The notes under the pieces: generated by a model
Told to the model about the DNA's origin: nothing
Databases searched by the model: none
Seen by the model: the letters and a program-made list of their open reading frames with translations, nothing else
Shown: positions 1 to 7,868 of the stretch, piece after piece
How positions within the stretch are numbered: the stretch's first letter is position 1
Layout: every line of letters begins with the position of its first letter
Made by a program: the position numbers and the translations under genes
Origin: an uncultured Bryobacteraceae bacterium
Lineage (GTDB): Bacteria > Acidobacteriota > Terriglobia > Bryobacterales > Bryobacteraceae
Direction of reading: 5' to 3'
DNA length: 41,200 nucleotides
NCBI GenBank assembly: GCA_937920635.1
Contig: CAKZUE010000029.1
Coordinates: 1-41,200, forward strand

Positions 1-603
1 TTCAGATACTGCTGGGTCGTCTCCAGATCGCTGTGGCCGAGCAGCCGCTGCACGGTCACCACATCGGCGCCGTTTTCCAGCAGCCGCGTCGCATAGGTGT
101 GGCGGAAGCGGTGCTGCGTGGCCCCCTCGACACCCGCCCTCTTTGCCGCGCGTTTCAGCCGCCGCATCCCGCAGCGGCGTGCCGATCAGGATGCCTCCGC
201 CGCCACCGAACCCCGGCGCTCCCTGCGCCGTGTGAGGCCATGGGGAAGCAGCGAGCGCGGAACGCGTGGCTCCGCGCGCCTCCAACGGGCTCCTCCGGAT
301 CGCGCCTCCGCGGTTCTGCTCTGGCGCATCGAAAAATTCGGACTCTTCAGGAGCCGCCGGGCCGAGCACGGCCTGCCCGGCCAGCTCCCACTGCTTGTGG
401 CGGACGGCATTGAGCGCTTCGGCGGGCGTTGTACCCACCGCCTGCCGGCGCCGCTGCGGGCCGTCCCACCACTCGATGTAATACGTGCCGGGGCGCGGAG
501 GCCAGATCCAGGAGTTGCCCTTGCGGGGCAGCGCGACGAACTGCCACCGGCTCGAGGTGAGGCGGACTTTTCTGAAGAAGCGGATGCGGGGACGGAGTTT
601 CAT
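1..603 (-). pseudogene. Decayed tyrosine recombinase (phage-type integrase), runs off the window
   Basis: Two pieces of an integrase lie in different reading frames. From an ATG at 603 the first about 95 residues read as an N-terminal integrase region rich in basic and aromatic residues (MKLRPRIRFFRKVRL, then GTYYIEWWDG and AEALNAVRHKQWELAG). From about 185 down to base 1, in another frame, sits the catalytic C-terminus: HRFRHTYAT (HxxRH box), [10 protein letters not shown] and the probable nucleophile Tyr at bases 8-6. The whole core-binding domain and the first half of the catalytic domain are missing between them, and the C-terminal frame is closed by a stop at 186-188. This looks like an internally deleted, frameshifted relic. 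It points away from the tRNA-Ser gene, the usual layout for an element integrated at a tRNA 3' end; the rest of the element, if any, lies left of base 1. Confidence 0.75.
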
Positions 604-698
604 GGCTCGGCGCCTGGTGTCGAAAATCGCGGTTTTACCGACACCCAGACCGCACCATGTTTCTCAAGTGATTGCGATACTTACAGTGACAGTACGTG

Positions 699-792
<94 letters not shown>

Positions 793-847
793 GCGAAGTG
801 CGTGGTCACCTTGCAGTTTAACACACGAGCTTTTGGCGGATAGCCAC

Positions 848-1981
848 TCAAAGCGGCATCTGATCGACGATCTCGATACTGAACCCCTCCAGCGCGACCA
901 CCTTGCGGGGGTGGTTCGTCAGCAGGCGGATCCTGCGCAGGCCGAGATCGGCCAGGATCTGGGCGCCGATGCCGGTTTCGTGCTGCAACAGGCGCTGGCC
1001 GGCAGGCGAAGCGTAGTGCATGTAGGCGCGGGTGTGCGAGATGAGACGGGGCAGACCGCCGGAGGGATCAGGATCGATCTGGCGGATGCCGGGACCAGTC
1101 TGGTGCAGGTAGACGAGGACGCCGGCACCCTCGGCCACGATCTTTTCCAGCGCCGAACGCAGGATGCGGTGGCAATCGCATTCGATGGAGTGGAACACGT
1201 CGCCGTAAGTGCAGCGGGTGTGCATGCGGACCAGCGCGACGTCGCGCAGCCAGGGTTCGCCGTAAACAAGGGCGAGGTGGGTTTCGGGGTCGATCGAAGA
1301 GGCGTAGGAGATGGTGCGGAACTCGCCGATATCGGTCTTCAACAGCCCCTCGGCGGCGCGGCGGACGATGCTTTCATGCTCCAGGCGGTAGCGGATCAGG
1401 TCCGCTACGGAGATCATCTTCAGGTTGTGCGCGGCGCAGAAGCGTTCCAGCTCAGGGACGCGGGCCATCGAGCCGTCGTCGTTCATGATTTCGCAGATCA
1501 CGCCGCCGGGCCGCAATCCGGCGAGGCGCGCCAGATCGACGGCGGCTTCCGTCTGGCCGGAGCGGACAAGAACGCCGCCTTCGCGGGCGCGCAGGGGGAA
1601 GACGTGGCCGGGGCGTGCCAGATCGGCGGGCTTTGCCTCCGGACTGATGGCTACCTGGATCGTGCGGGCGCGGTCGGCGGCGGAGATGCCGGTGGTGACG
1701 CCCGTGGCGGCGTCGATGGCCTCGCAGAAAGCGGTGCCGAACTGCGACGTGTTGCGCGACGACATCAGGGGCAGATTCAGCCGGTCGCAGATCTCGGGCG
1801 CAAGAGCGAGGCAGATGAGGCCGCGGCCGTACTTGGCCATGAAGTTGATGGCTTCCGGGGTGGCAAACTCGGCGGCGAGGGTCAGGTCGCCTTCGTTTTC
1901 GCGGTCCTCGTCGTCGACGACCACGAGCATCTCGCCGCGGCGGAATGCGTCGATGGCGTCGGGGATGGAGGCGAAGGGCAT
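848..1981 (-). CDS. ribBA: RibBA-like protein with divergent active sites in both halves
   Basis: 377 residues with the two-domain layout of bifunctional 3,4-dihydroxy-2-butanone-4-phosphate synthase / GTP cyclohydrolase II. The N-terminal half keeps DDEDRENEGD (23-32), RPGHVFPLR and CEIMNDDGSMAR. The motif that is GHTEA in E. coli RibB reads GQTEA here, placing Gln143 where E. coli has metal-ligand His153. The C-terminal half keeps the zinc cysteines (Cys257, Cys268, Cys270) and RLLTNHPRK, but the loop usually reading EGRGIGL is TGPGIRQ and the catalytic D-x-R is L332-Q-H334. The second half is therefore unlikely to hydrolyse GTP, which fits the intact RibA at 9226-9840. The start at 1981 has only a weak ribosome site. 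It lies 48 bases downstream of the glycosidase gene on the same strand. The family is certain; the activities are inferred. Confidence 0.88.
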   Translation of the reverse strand: MPFASIPDAIDAFRRGEMLVVVDDEDRENEGDLTLAAEFATPEAINFMAKYGRGLICLALAPEICDRLNLPLMSSRNTSQFGTAFCEAIDAATGVTTGISAADRARTIQVAISPEAKPADLARPGHVFPLRAREGGVLVRSGQTEAAVDLARLAGLRPGGVICEIMNDDGSMARVPELERFCAAHNLKMISVADLIRYRLEHESIVRRAAEGLLKTDIGEFRTISYASSIDPETHLALVYGEPWLRDVALVRMHTRCTYGDVFHSIECDCHRILRSALEKIVAEGAGVLVYLHQTGPGIRQIDPDPSGGLPRLISHTRAYMHYASPAGQRLLQHETGIGAQILADLGLRRIRLLTNHPRKVVALEGFSIEIVDQMPL

Positions 1982-2029
1982 AAGGTTCCGACTTTCATTA
2001 TCGGCGACGCAGCGGGGGCAGATGGCGGT

Positions 2030-3457
2030 TCAGCGGACGCGCGTCAGTTTCAGCGCCGCATCTGGCTGGAAGCCTGGGGTGGGGAGACGCAGCAGCCCCT
2101 CTTTGTGCTGCACTGTGCCCGAGCCCAGCAGATGCCCGTCTTCCGGCCGGATCCACTCTGCATGGTACGGGCCTGGCGGCACATCGAGAAGGAGAAAGGC
2201 GCCGCCGGTGCCGGTGAGATAAATAGCATAAGCCTCGCCGGCCTTGGCCATCGCCACGGCTTCGGCGCCGGGCGCATGGCGGACGAGTTCGCGGGCGGGC
2301 TTCATGGAGAGCAGAGGAAGCGATTCGAGCCATTCGCGCAGAATCCGGAACTGCCGCCGCAGCGCCGGGCTGCCGCCGCCCGGGCTCTTCGCCTGAACGT
2401 CGGTGCCGTCTTCCTTGCCAACGCTGAAGGAGTAATCGAGGTGGTTGAAAAGGCCGCCGCCGGAGAGCATGAAACGCCACGCCTGCCGGCGGTACGCCTC
2501 GTCTGATTTGCCGAGAAAACCGGTTTCGTCGTACGAGATGGGGACGTTCCACTCGTAGTTCCACCACACGGCTTCCGGGTAAGCGTAGTGGAAATTCACA
2601 ATGTCAGCGTTCTTCAGAATAGAGCGCAATGGCGCCCGGAAATTGCAGGCGTTCCAGGCGATCAGGTGGCGGTTGCGGAGCGTGGACTCTTCCGAGCGGA
2701 TCCACTCTGCCACGCGCTCCTGCCACCGCAGCGAGGCCGGGTCGGCGCAGTCGGCGGTGTTCGGCCAACGGGGCATGGCGTAGGGGTTGACCGGCTCGCC
2801 CGTGACGGTGCGGTCGGCCCAAGGCTCGTTCTGGATCTCGAAAATCACATTGGAATAAGGGTTTAATTCATGAACGATTTTCCGGACTAGTTTTTCCTGC
2901 AACGGCAGGATATTGCCGTTGTCCAGAGTGTGCAGCAGCTTCCAGTCGGTCACCGCCGTCTCATTCTGGTTGTTTGCCGGGTTGAAGGGGCTGACGCTCC
3001 ACTGCTTCTCTCCGTACGTGGAGCAGAACAGGGTGACTTCCACTGCGATGCCCAGCTTTTCGCCTTCCGCGACAAACGCGGTCAGCCGGTCGAAGTACTC
3101 CGGGCTCCACGCTTCCAGATCAAACCTTCCATCGCGCTGCGGCCAGGGGGCGATGAAGCGCGCGGGGGCGAGCGTGTTCCGCTCAATCCCAAAATCGCCG
3201 GGCGTTTCGCGGTATGTCCCGGTAAAAATACGCGTATAATTCATCCCGTCGCGGGCAAGCGTGGCGAGGTATCTGCGCCAGTCGAAGTCGCCGTTCAACA
3301 CCGCGCCGTAGTGTTCAGCCGAGGTGACCACGATGAAGGGCTTGCCCTGCCAGAGCAGGTAATGCGGGTTGCCGGGGTGGATGCGGATGGGTTCGGCGGC
3401 GCGCACTGTCGCAGGAGCGGCGGCGCACAACGCGGCGAGGAGAATGGCCTGCTTCAT
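2030..3457 (-). CDS. Secreted clan-A glycoside hydrolase-like TIM-barrel protein
   Basis: 475 residues with a signal peptide (MKQAILLAALCAAAPATVRA) and a barrel resembling cellulase-like or DUF4038-type glycosidases. The probable acid/base is Glu211 in FEIQNEPW and the probable nucleophile is Glu311 in SYDETGF. This is the NEP plus downstream Glu arrangement of clan GH-A. The last about 90 residues look like a beta-sandwich tail. The start is supported by GGAAGGAG a few bases upstream. It is transcribed divergently from the GH2 gene, with 81 bases between the starts, which suggests a shared plant- or polysaccharide-degrading role. Substrate cannot be told from sequence. Confidence 0.75.
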   Translation of the reverse strand: MKQAILLAALCAAAPATVRAAEPIRIHPGNPHYLLWQGKPFIVVTSAEHYGAVLNGDFDWRRYLATLARDGMNYTRIFTGTYRETPGDFGIERNTLAPARFIAPWPQRDGRFDLEAWSPEYFDRLTAFVAEGEKLGIAVEVTLFCSTYGEKQWSVSPFNPANNQNETAVTDWKLLHTLDNGNILPLQEKLVRKIVHELNPYSNVIFEIQNEPWADRTVTGEPVNPYAMPRWPNTADCADPASLRWQERVAEWIRSEESTLRNRHLIAWNACNFRAPLRSILKNADIVNFHYAYPEAVWWNYEWNVPISYDETGFLGKSDEAYRRQAWRFMLSGGGLFNHLDYSFSVGKEDGTDVQAKSPGGGSPALRRQFRILREWLESLPLLSMKPARELVRHAPGAEAVAMAKAGEAYAIYLTGTGGAFLLLDVPPGPYHAEWIRPEDGHLLGSGTVQHKEGLLRLPTPGFQPDAALKLTRVR

Positions 3458-3526
3458 GGGAACTCCTTCCGATAGGGTATTCGAAAGCAGCAGCGGCGAG
3501 GCGGACAGCGGCGCGGCCAGTCCGAA

Positions 3527-3532
3527 TAGAAT
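3527..3532 (+). promoter_or_regulatory. -10-like TAGAAT six bases before the GH2 start codon
   Basis: TAGAAT is followed by six bases and then the ATG at 3539, with no purine-rich ribosome site between. A transcript from this element would begin at or next to the ATG, that is, be leaderless. No good -35 hexamer is visible. Assignment is by position and motif only. Confidence 0.4.
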
Positions 3533-3538
3533 ACGGAC

Positions 3539-5341
3539 ATGCGACTCCCGGTTGTCCTTTCCTTCGTTGTGTCATCGTTGTTGGCCGCGGCGCAGCAGGC
3601 GCCCCGCCCCGAGCATCCGCAGCCGCAGTTCATGCGGGCGGAATGGCGAAGCCTGAACGGCGCGTGGCAGTTCGCCTTCGACGACAAGGACGAAGGGCTG
3701 GGCGCGGGCTGGCACCTTTCGGCGCAGCCGTTCACGCGAAACATTATTGTGCCGTTCTGTTTCGAGAGCAGGCTGAGCGGAATCGGGGACACGTCCTTTC
3801 ACCCCGTGGTCTGGTACCGCCGCCAGTTCGAAATTCCTGCGGCATGGAAGGGGCGGCGCGTGCTGCTGCACTTCGGCGCGGTGGACTACAAAGCCACGGT
3901 GTGGGTGAACGGGCAGGCGGCGGGAGAGCACGAAGGCGGCAACACGCCATTCCGGCTCGACATCACGCCGCTGCTCAAGACCGGCCCGAACACGGTGGTG
4001 GTGCGCGTCTATGACCCGCCGGAGGACCGCTCCATTCCCCGCGGCAAGCAGTACTGGGAGCCGAAATCGCGCAGCATCTTTTACACGCGCACCACCGGCA
4101 TCTGGCAGAGCGTGTGGCTGGAAGCGGCAGGCGAGAGCTGGCTCGAGTATGCGCGCATCGTGCCGCGGCTGGACGGGACGGTCACGATCCATGCGCGGGC
4201 GGCGCGCCCGCAGCCGGGGCTGACGTTGCAGGTGACCGTGAAGTCGGGCGACCAGACCGTGGCGGCGGGCATGGGGGCGCTCGCGGACACCAAGTACGTG
4301 GATGCGGCCGTGTTCGTGCGCAACCCGAGGCTATGGACGCTGGAGCGCCCGCATCTTTACGACCTCACGCTGGAACTGAAGAAGGGCGGCGAGACGCTCG
4401 ATACGGTGCAATCGTATTTCGGCTTCCGCGAAGTTTCCATTGAAAACGGGCGCTTTTGCCTCAACCACCGGCCCTTGTATCTGAAGCTGCTGCTCGATCA
4501 GGGTTACTGGCCGGAGAGCCTGCTGACGCCGCCTTCGGACGAAGCGATTCAGTACGACATCCGGATGGCGAAGGAGATGGGCTTCAACGGGGTGCGCAAG
4601 CACCAGAAGGTGGAAGACCCGCGCTTCCTGTACTGGGCCGACAGAATGGGCTTCCTCGTCAGCGGGGAGATGGCGAACGCGTACCTCTATGACGAGCAGT
4701 ATGTGGCGCGCTTCCTGCGGGAGTGGACGGAAGCCGTGGAGCGTGACATCAACCATCCGTCGCTGGTGATCTGGGCGCCGCTGAACGAAAGCTGGGGCGT
4801 TCCCGATTTGCGCGACCCCCGGCAACAGGCGCATCTGCGCACGCTCTACCATGTGACCAAGTCGCTGGACCCGACGCGCCCGGTCATCGACAACGAGGGC
4901 TGGGAGCATGTGGAGACGACGGACCTGTACGCCGTGCACGATTACGCGCCGAACCATGATGCTCTGTACGGGCGCTGGGCCAAGGTGGAAGTGAAACCCG
5001 GATCGCCGCTGCCTCCCAACGGACGGGCCTATGCGGCGCCGGGATACCAGTACAACGGCGCGCCGCTGTATCTGAGCGAATTCGGCGGCATCGCCTACAT
5101 CCTGCCGGGCACGAACGTGCCGGAGTCGGCGTGGGGCTATGCGGGCGTCGAGAAGACGGCGGAAGCCGCGCTGCAACGGCTCGCCGGGCTCTACGAAGCC
5201 ATCGCCAAACTCCCGTTCATCGGCATCTGCTACACGCAGATCACCGATGTCGAGCAGGAGATCAACGGGCTGATGACCTACGACCGGAAGCCGAAGTTCG
5301 ATCCCAAGGCGATCCAGGCGCTGAACGACAGGCTGCGGTAG
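3539..5341 (+). CDS. Glycoside hydrolase family 2 (beta-glucuronidase/beta-galactosidase type)
   Basis: 600 residues with a signal peptide (LPVVLSFVVSSLLAAAQQ). Next comes the GH2 sugar-binding jelly roll (LNGAWQFAFDD, then WYRRQFEIPAAWKGRRVLLHF), an Ig-like middle domain and a C-terminal TIM barrel. The acid/base is Glu417 in IWAPLNESWG and the nucleophile is Glu514 in YLSEFGG. The length suits a compact beta-glucuronidase-type enzyme acting in the periplasm or outside the cell on beta-linked glycosides; the exact sugar is not determinable. The start is the first ATG and gives an intact signal peptide. It is divergent from the clan-A glycosidase. Confidence 0.88.
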   Translation: MRLPVVLSFVVSSLLAAAQQAPRPEHPQPQFMRAEWRSLNGAWQFAFDDKDEGLGAGWHLSAQPFTRNIIVPFCFESRLSGIGDTSFHPVVWYRRQFEIPAAWKGRRVLLHFGAVDYKATVWVNGQAAGEHEGGNTPFRLDITPLLKTGPNTVVVRVYDPPEDRSIPRGKQYWEPKSRSIFYTRTTGIWQSVWLEAAGESWLEYARIVPRLDGTVTIHARAARPQPGLTLQVTVKSGDQTVAAGMGALADTKYVDAAVFVRNPRLWTLERPHLYDLTLELKKGGETLDTVQSYFGFREVSIENGRFCLNHRPLYLKLLLDQGYWPESLLTPPSDEAIQYDIRMAKEMGFNGVRKHQKVEDPRFLYWADRMGFLVSGEMANAYLYDEQYVARFLREWTEAVERDINHPSLVIWAPLNESWGVPDLRDPRQQAHLRTLYHVTKSLDPTRPVIDNEGWEHVETTDLYAVHDYAPNHDALYGRWAKVEVKPGSPLPPNGRAYAAPGYQYNGAPLYLSEFGGIAYILPGTNVPESAWGYAGVEKTAEAALQRLAGLYEAIAKLPFIGICYTQITDVEQEINGLMTYDRKPKFDPKAIQALNDRLR

Positions 5342-5373
5342 GGATCTGCGGAGAAAGGGGCGCCGCCGGCCGG

Positions 5374-5396
5374 AAAAAAGCGCGCAACCCGCGCGC
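5374..5396 (-). terminator. Intrinsic-terminator-like hairpin pointing left
   Basis: GCGCGC (5380-5385), loop AACCC, GCGCGC (5391-5396). Read on the minus strand, the stem is followed at once by TTTTTT (5379-5374). No minus-strand gene lies immediately upstream of it, so it would act on antisense transcription between the GH2 and sigma-factor genes. On the plus strand it has no T-tract. Confidence 0.45.
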
Positions 5397-5419
5397 CGCC
5401 GGTTCGTAACAGAGAACAG

Positions 5420-5932
5420 ATGGACGCGACGCCCGACTTTGCCGAGATCGTCCGCGAGCATCAGGCGATGGTTTACAGCCTGGCGCTCCATGCGCTGCGG
5501 GACTCGGCCGCTGCCGAGGACATCACGCAGGACGTGTTTCTCGCCCTCCATCAGAACCTCGGGCGGCTGGAGAGCCCGTCGCACATCCGGCACTGGCTGG
5601 CGCGGGTAACGAGCCACCGCTGCATTGATGAGATCCGCAAGCGCGGCTACCGCCGCGGGCCGGCGCTCGAAGAAGTCGGCGAGCCGGGACGCAGCGATGC
5701 CAACGGCGACCCGCTGCTCCGGCAGCGCCTGCGGCAGATGGTGGCGGCGCTGCCCGCGCCGGCGCGGCTGATGATTCTTCTCCGGTATCAGGAGGAGATG
5801 GAGCTGGCCGAAATCGCCCGCGTGCTGGATGTGCCGGTGCAGACGGTGAAGAGCCGCCTGCACCGGGCGCTGGGCTTGTTGAGAGAGAAGATGGGCCGCC
5901 AGACGGCGGGTGTCCAGGAGGCACGGTCATGA
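5420..5932 (+). CDS. ECF-family RNA polymerase sigma factor
   Basis: 170 residues. Sigma region 2 spans about residues 5-70, with EDITQDVFLALHQNL for core binding and -10 recognition. Region 4 spans about 100-155, with a helix-turn-helix around EIARVLDVPVQTVKSRLHRAL. There is no region 1 or 3, as expected for extracytoplasmic-function sigma factors. The stop overlaps the next ATG by four bases (ATGA), so it is co-translated with a single-pass membrane protein and probably controlled by it. The target promoters are unknown. Confidence 0.92.
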   Translation: MDATPDFAEIVREHQAMVYSLALHALRDSAAAEDITQDVFLALHQNLGRLESPSHIRHWLARVTSHRCIDEIRKRGYRRGPALEEVGEPGRSDANGDPLLRQRLRQMVAALPAPARLMILLRYQEEMELAEIARVLDVPVQTVKSRLHRALGLLREKMGRQTAGVQEARS

Positions 5933-6282
5933 ATCCTGTGGATCCTTTCGAGCGGCAGTTGCGGGAAGTGTTCCGGCGTGTCGAGCCGCCCCCGGGGCTC
6001 GAGCAGAGGATTCTGCGGCGGGTCCGGCCGCGCCAGCCCCGGCGGCTGCCGCCGTGGCTTGCCGTCGCGGCGAGTCTGGTTCTCGTGGTGGGCGGCTCGC
6101 TGGGTGTGATGCGGTGGCAGGAGCGCCAACACAGGCAGCGCGAGGCGGAGCGGGTGCGGCAGCAACTGGCGCTCACGCTGGAAATCACGTCGCGCACGCT
6201 GGCCCGGGCCGATCAGCGTCTCAGGTCCATCGGTGTGGAACGGATTCGATTGCAGGAGGTCTCTTCATGGCAAGAATACTGA
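5929..6282 (+). CDS. Single-pass membrane protein, candidate anti-sigma factor
   Basis: 117 residues: a basic cytosolic segment of about 42 residues, one membrane helix (PWLAVAASLVLVVGGSLGVM, about 42-61), then a charged helical tail. It lacks the HxxxCxxC motif of zinc anti-sigma factors. The anti-sigma role is inferred only from the ATGA overlap with the ECF sigma gene and the membrane topology. Its 3' end overlaps the DUF4252 gene by 16 bases. Confidence 0.7.
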   Translation: MNPVDPFERQLREVFRRVEPPPGLEQRILRRVRPRQPRRLPPWLAVAASLVLVVGGSLGVMRWQERQHRQREAERVRQQLALTLEITSRTLARADQRLRSIGVERIRLQEVSSWQEY

Positions 6283-6830
6283 TTCTCGCCGCATTGCTGC
6301 TGCCGCTTGGCGCCCAGCAGATTGACTACAGTCTCTTCGACCGGCTCGCCGAAAAGGCGAAGGAGTCGGCAGTCGTGAATCTCGGGCCGGAGCAGCTCTC
6401 GCTGCTGGCCGGCATGCAACCGAAGGAGGGCGGCAAGGAGCTGGCGGAGCTGGTCAGGACGCTCAAAGGCATCCAGGTGCGCAGCCTGGAGTTCGATTCC
6501 CCCGGCCAATATGATCTCAACGAGGTCCGCGCGCTGGGCGAAAAGATCAAGAGCAGCGGCACATGGGTGCCGCTCATCACCGTCAAGGAGAAAGGCGAGT
6601 TCACCGAGATCCTGATCCGCAAAGGGGCTGACGGGAGATCGGACGGGCTGCTGATCCTCGCCGCCGAGCCGAAGGAGCTGACGCTGGTCCATATCGACGG
6701 CGTGGGCGACATCGGGTCACTGGCGAAGCTCGGGGGGCTGGCGGGAATTCCGGAGATCGCCGGTGCGCTGGGGGAGTCAAAGAAATCCGCCCCGAAGAAG
6801 GCGCCTGCGTCAAAGAAGGACGACGAGTGA
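6267..6830 (+). CDS. DUF4252 family secreted protein
   Basis: 187 residues starting at the ATG at 6267, preceded by AGGAGG (6253-6258). The signal peptide is MARILILAALLLPLGAQQ. The body matches the DUF4252 pattern: LFDRLAEKAKES, LKGIQVRSLEFD, then LLILAAEPKELTLVHIDG, ending in a lysine-rich tail. The function of the family is unknown. Here it is the third gene of a sigma/membrane/DUF4252 operon, so it is likely part of, or a target of, an envelope-stress-type circuit. Confidence 0.82.
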   Translation: MARILILAALLLPLGAQQIDYSLFDRLAEKAKESAVVNLGPEQLSLLAGMQPKEGGKELAELVRTLKGIQVRSLEFDSPGQYDLNEVRALGEKIKSSGTWVPLITVKEKGEFTEILIRKGADGRSDGLLILAAEPKELTLVHIDGVGDIGSLAKLGGLAGIPEIAGALGESKKSAPKKAPASKKDDE

Positions 6831-6861
6831 TCGGGCGTGCGCGGACATCTCGCCGTCCCCT

Positions 6862-6906
6862 AAAACACGAAGGGCGGCTCCTCGAGGACCGGGGCGCCGC
6901 CCGTGT
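6862..6906 (-). terminator. Intrinsic terminator for the leftward gene at 6931-7785
   Basis: GGGCGGC (6872-6878) pairs with GCCGCCC (6896-6902). The stem is extended by ACAC (6865-6868) with GTGT (6903-6906) across a three-base bulge. On the minus strand the stem runs into TTTT (6865-6862). It lies in the 100-base convergent gap and may also act weakly on the plus-strand operon. Confidence 0.6.
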
Positions 6907-6930
6907 CGTTCGCACCTGGATGAGACCTCT

Positions 6931-7785
6931 CTACTTCCGCAGAGGAGTGAAGCGGAACTGCACCGTGTCGGTCCAGCCGTCCTGCGCCACGGTAAGCAGG
7001 TAGCCCTTCATCAGGTCGATGTCGAAATTGGGAACCGCGGCGAGATTCACCATGATCGTATCCGTGTTGCCCGGCGCCCTCCAGATGGCGTCCTGCGGCA
7101 CGACGATGTCTTCCAGCACCACGTAGGTCTTCGTATTCGCAAGGAAGCGCCCGCTGATCTCCAGCCAGTGGCCCGAACCGCTCCAAAACTGCCGCCACGA
7201 GTTGATGCCCGGGACCATGTAATCGACGTCGACGATATCGCGGAAGTAGCCCTTGGCCGCGAAATCAGTGGCCGAAAACGACTCCTTCCCGTTCGGCGTC
7301 TGCACGATCACCAGGTATGTGGTCAATCCGGTTTGCCAAAAATCCCCCAGTGTCTTGATCCCCGGCAGGTAGAAAGAAAAACCGGGTTTCAGGTCCTCAT
7401 CCGCCTCCAGGGATTCCAGCGCCCACTCCTGCTCCTGATCCGGCGGCAGGATGAAGAACTGCACCCGGCTGCCTTTGGGCAGCGTCTCCGTCAGCACGAA
7501 GAACGCCTCGCGCCCGGTGTCGAACATATTGATCTGCACCACCCCCGGCGCCATCGCCTGCGGCTGCGCGCCCTTCTCGCCCGCCACCGCCTGCCGCAGC
7601 CCGCGCTTGCTCCGCGCCTGCGCGAACGAGCGCGCCGCGGCGCGCGCCGACTCGGTGAACTTGGCCTTCACCACCTTGCCTGCCATCTGCGCCTGCGCCC
7701 GCTCGGCTCGTGTGGCGCGCTCCGCCATCGCCGGCATCAGCATCAGGCACGCCGCCGCTCCCGCCAGCCAAACACTCCGTATCAT
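6931..7785 (-). CDS. Exported protein of unknown function
   Basis: 284 residues with a clear signal peptide (MIRSVWLAGAAACLMLMPAMA). A basic, alanine-rich helical segment follows (about 25-75), then a beta-rich domain with many aromatic residues (FFVLTETLPKGSRVQFFILPP, WRQFWSGSGHWLEISGRF). I do not recognise a family and no catalytic motif stands out. GGAAGGAG lies about ten bases before the ATG at 7785. It is a separate transcription unit that follows the LytS-type kinase gene on the same strand, 83 bases downstream. Confidence 0.75.
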   Translation of the reverse strand: MIRSVWLAGAAACLMLMPAMAERATRAERAQAQMAGKVVKAKFTESARAAARSFAQARSKRGLRQAVAGEKGAQPQAMAPGVVQINMFDTGREAFFVLTETLPKGSRVQFFILPPDQEQEWALESLEADEDLKPGFSFYLPGIKTLGDFWQTGLTTYLVIVQTPNGKESFSATDFAAKGYFRDIVDVDYMVPGINSWRQFWSGSGHWLEISGRFLANTKTYVVLEDIVVPQDAIWRAPGNTDTIMVNLAAVPNFDIDLMKGYLLTVAQDGWTDTVQFRFTPLRK

Positions 7786-7868
7786 GTCGTGGTTTCTCCT
7801 TCCTCAATCAAGAACCGGCCAGCGCCCTGAAAGACGCGGACCGCGCGCCGCCGGTTGCATCCATTCTC

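Noticed and set aside
833-2506. A 557-codon plus-strand frame across ribBA and the glycosidase
   Set aside because: It spans two recognised minus-strand genes and their gap, with no recognisable domain.
4331-5863. A 510-codon minus-strand frame opposite the GH2 and sigma-factor genes
   Set aside because: It runs through two well-supported genes; residue bias is that of an antisense frame.
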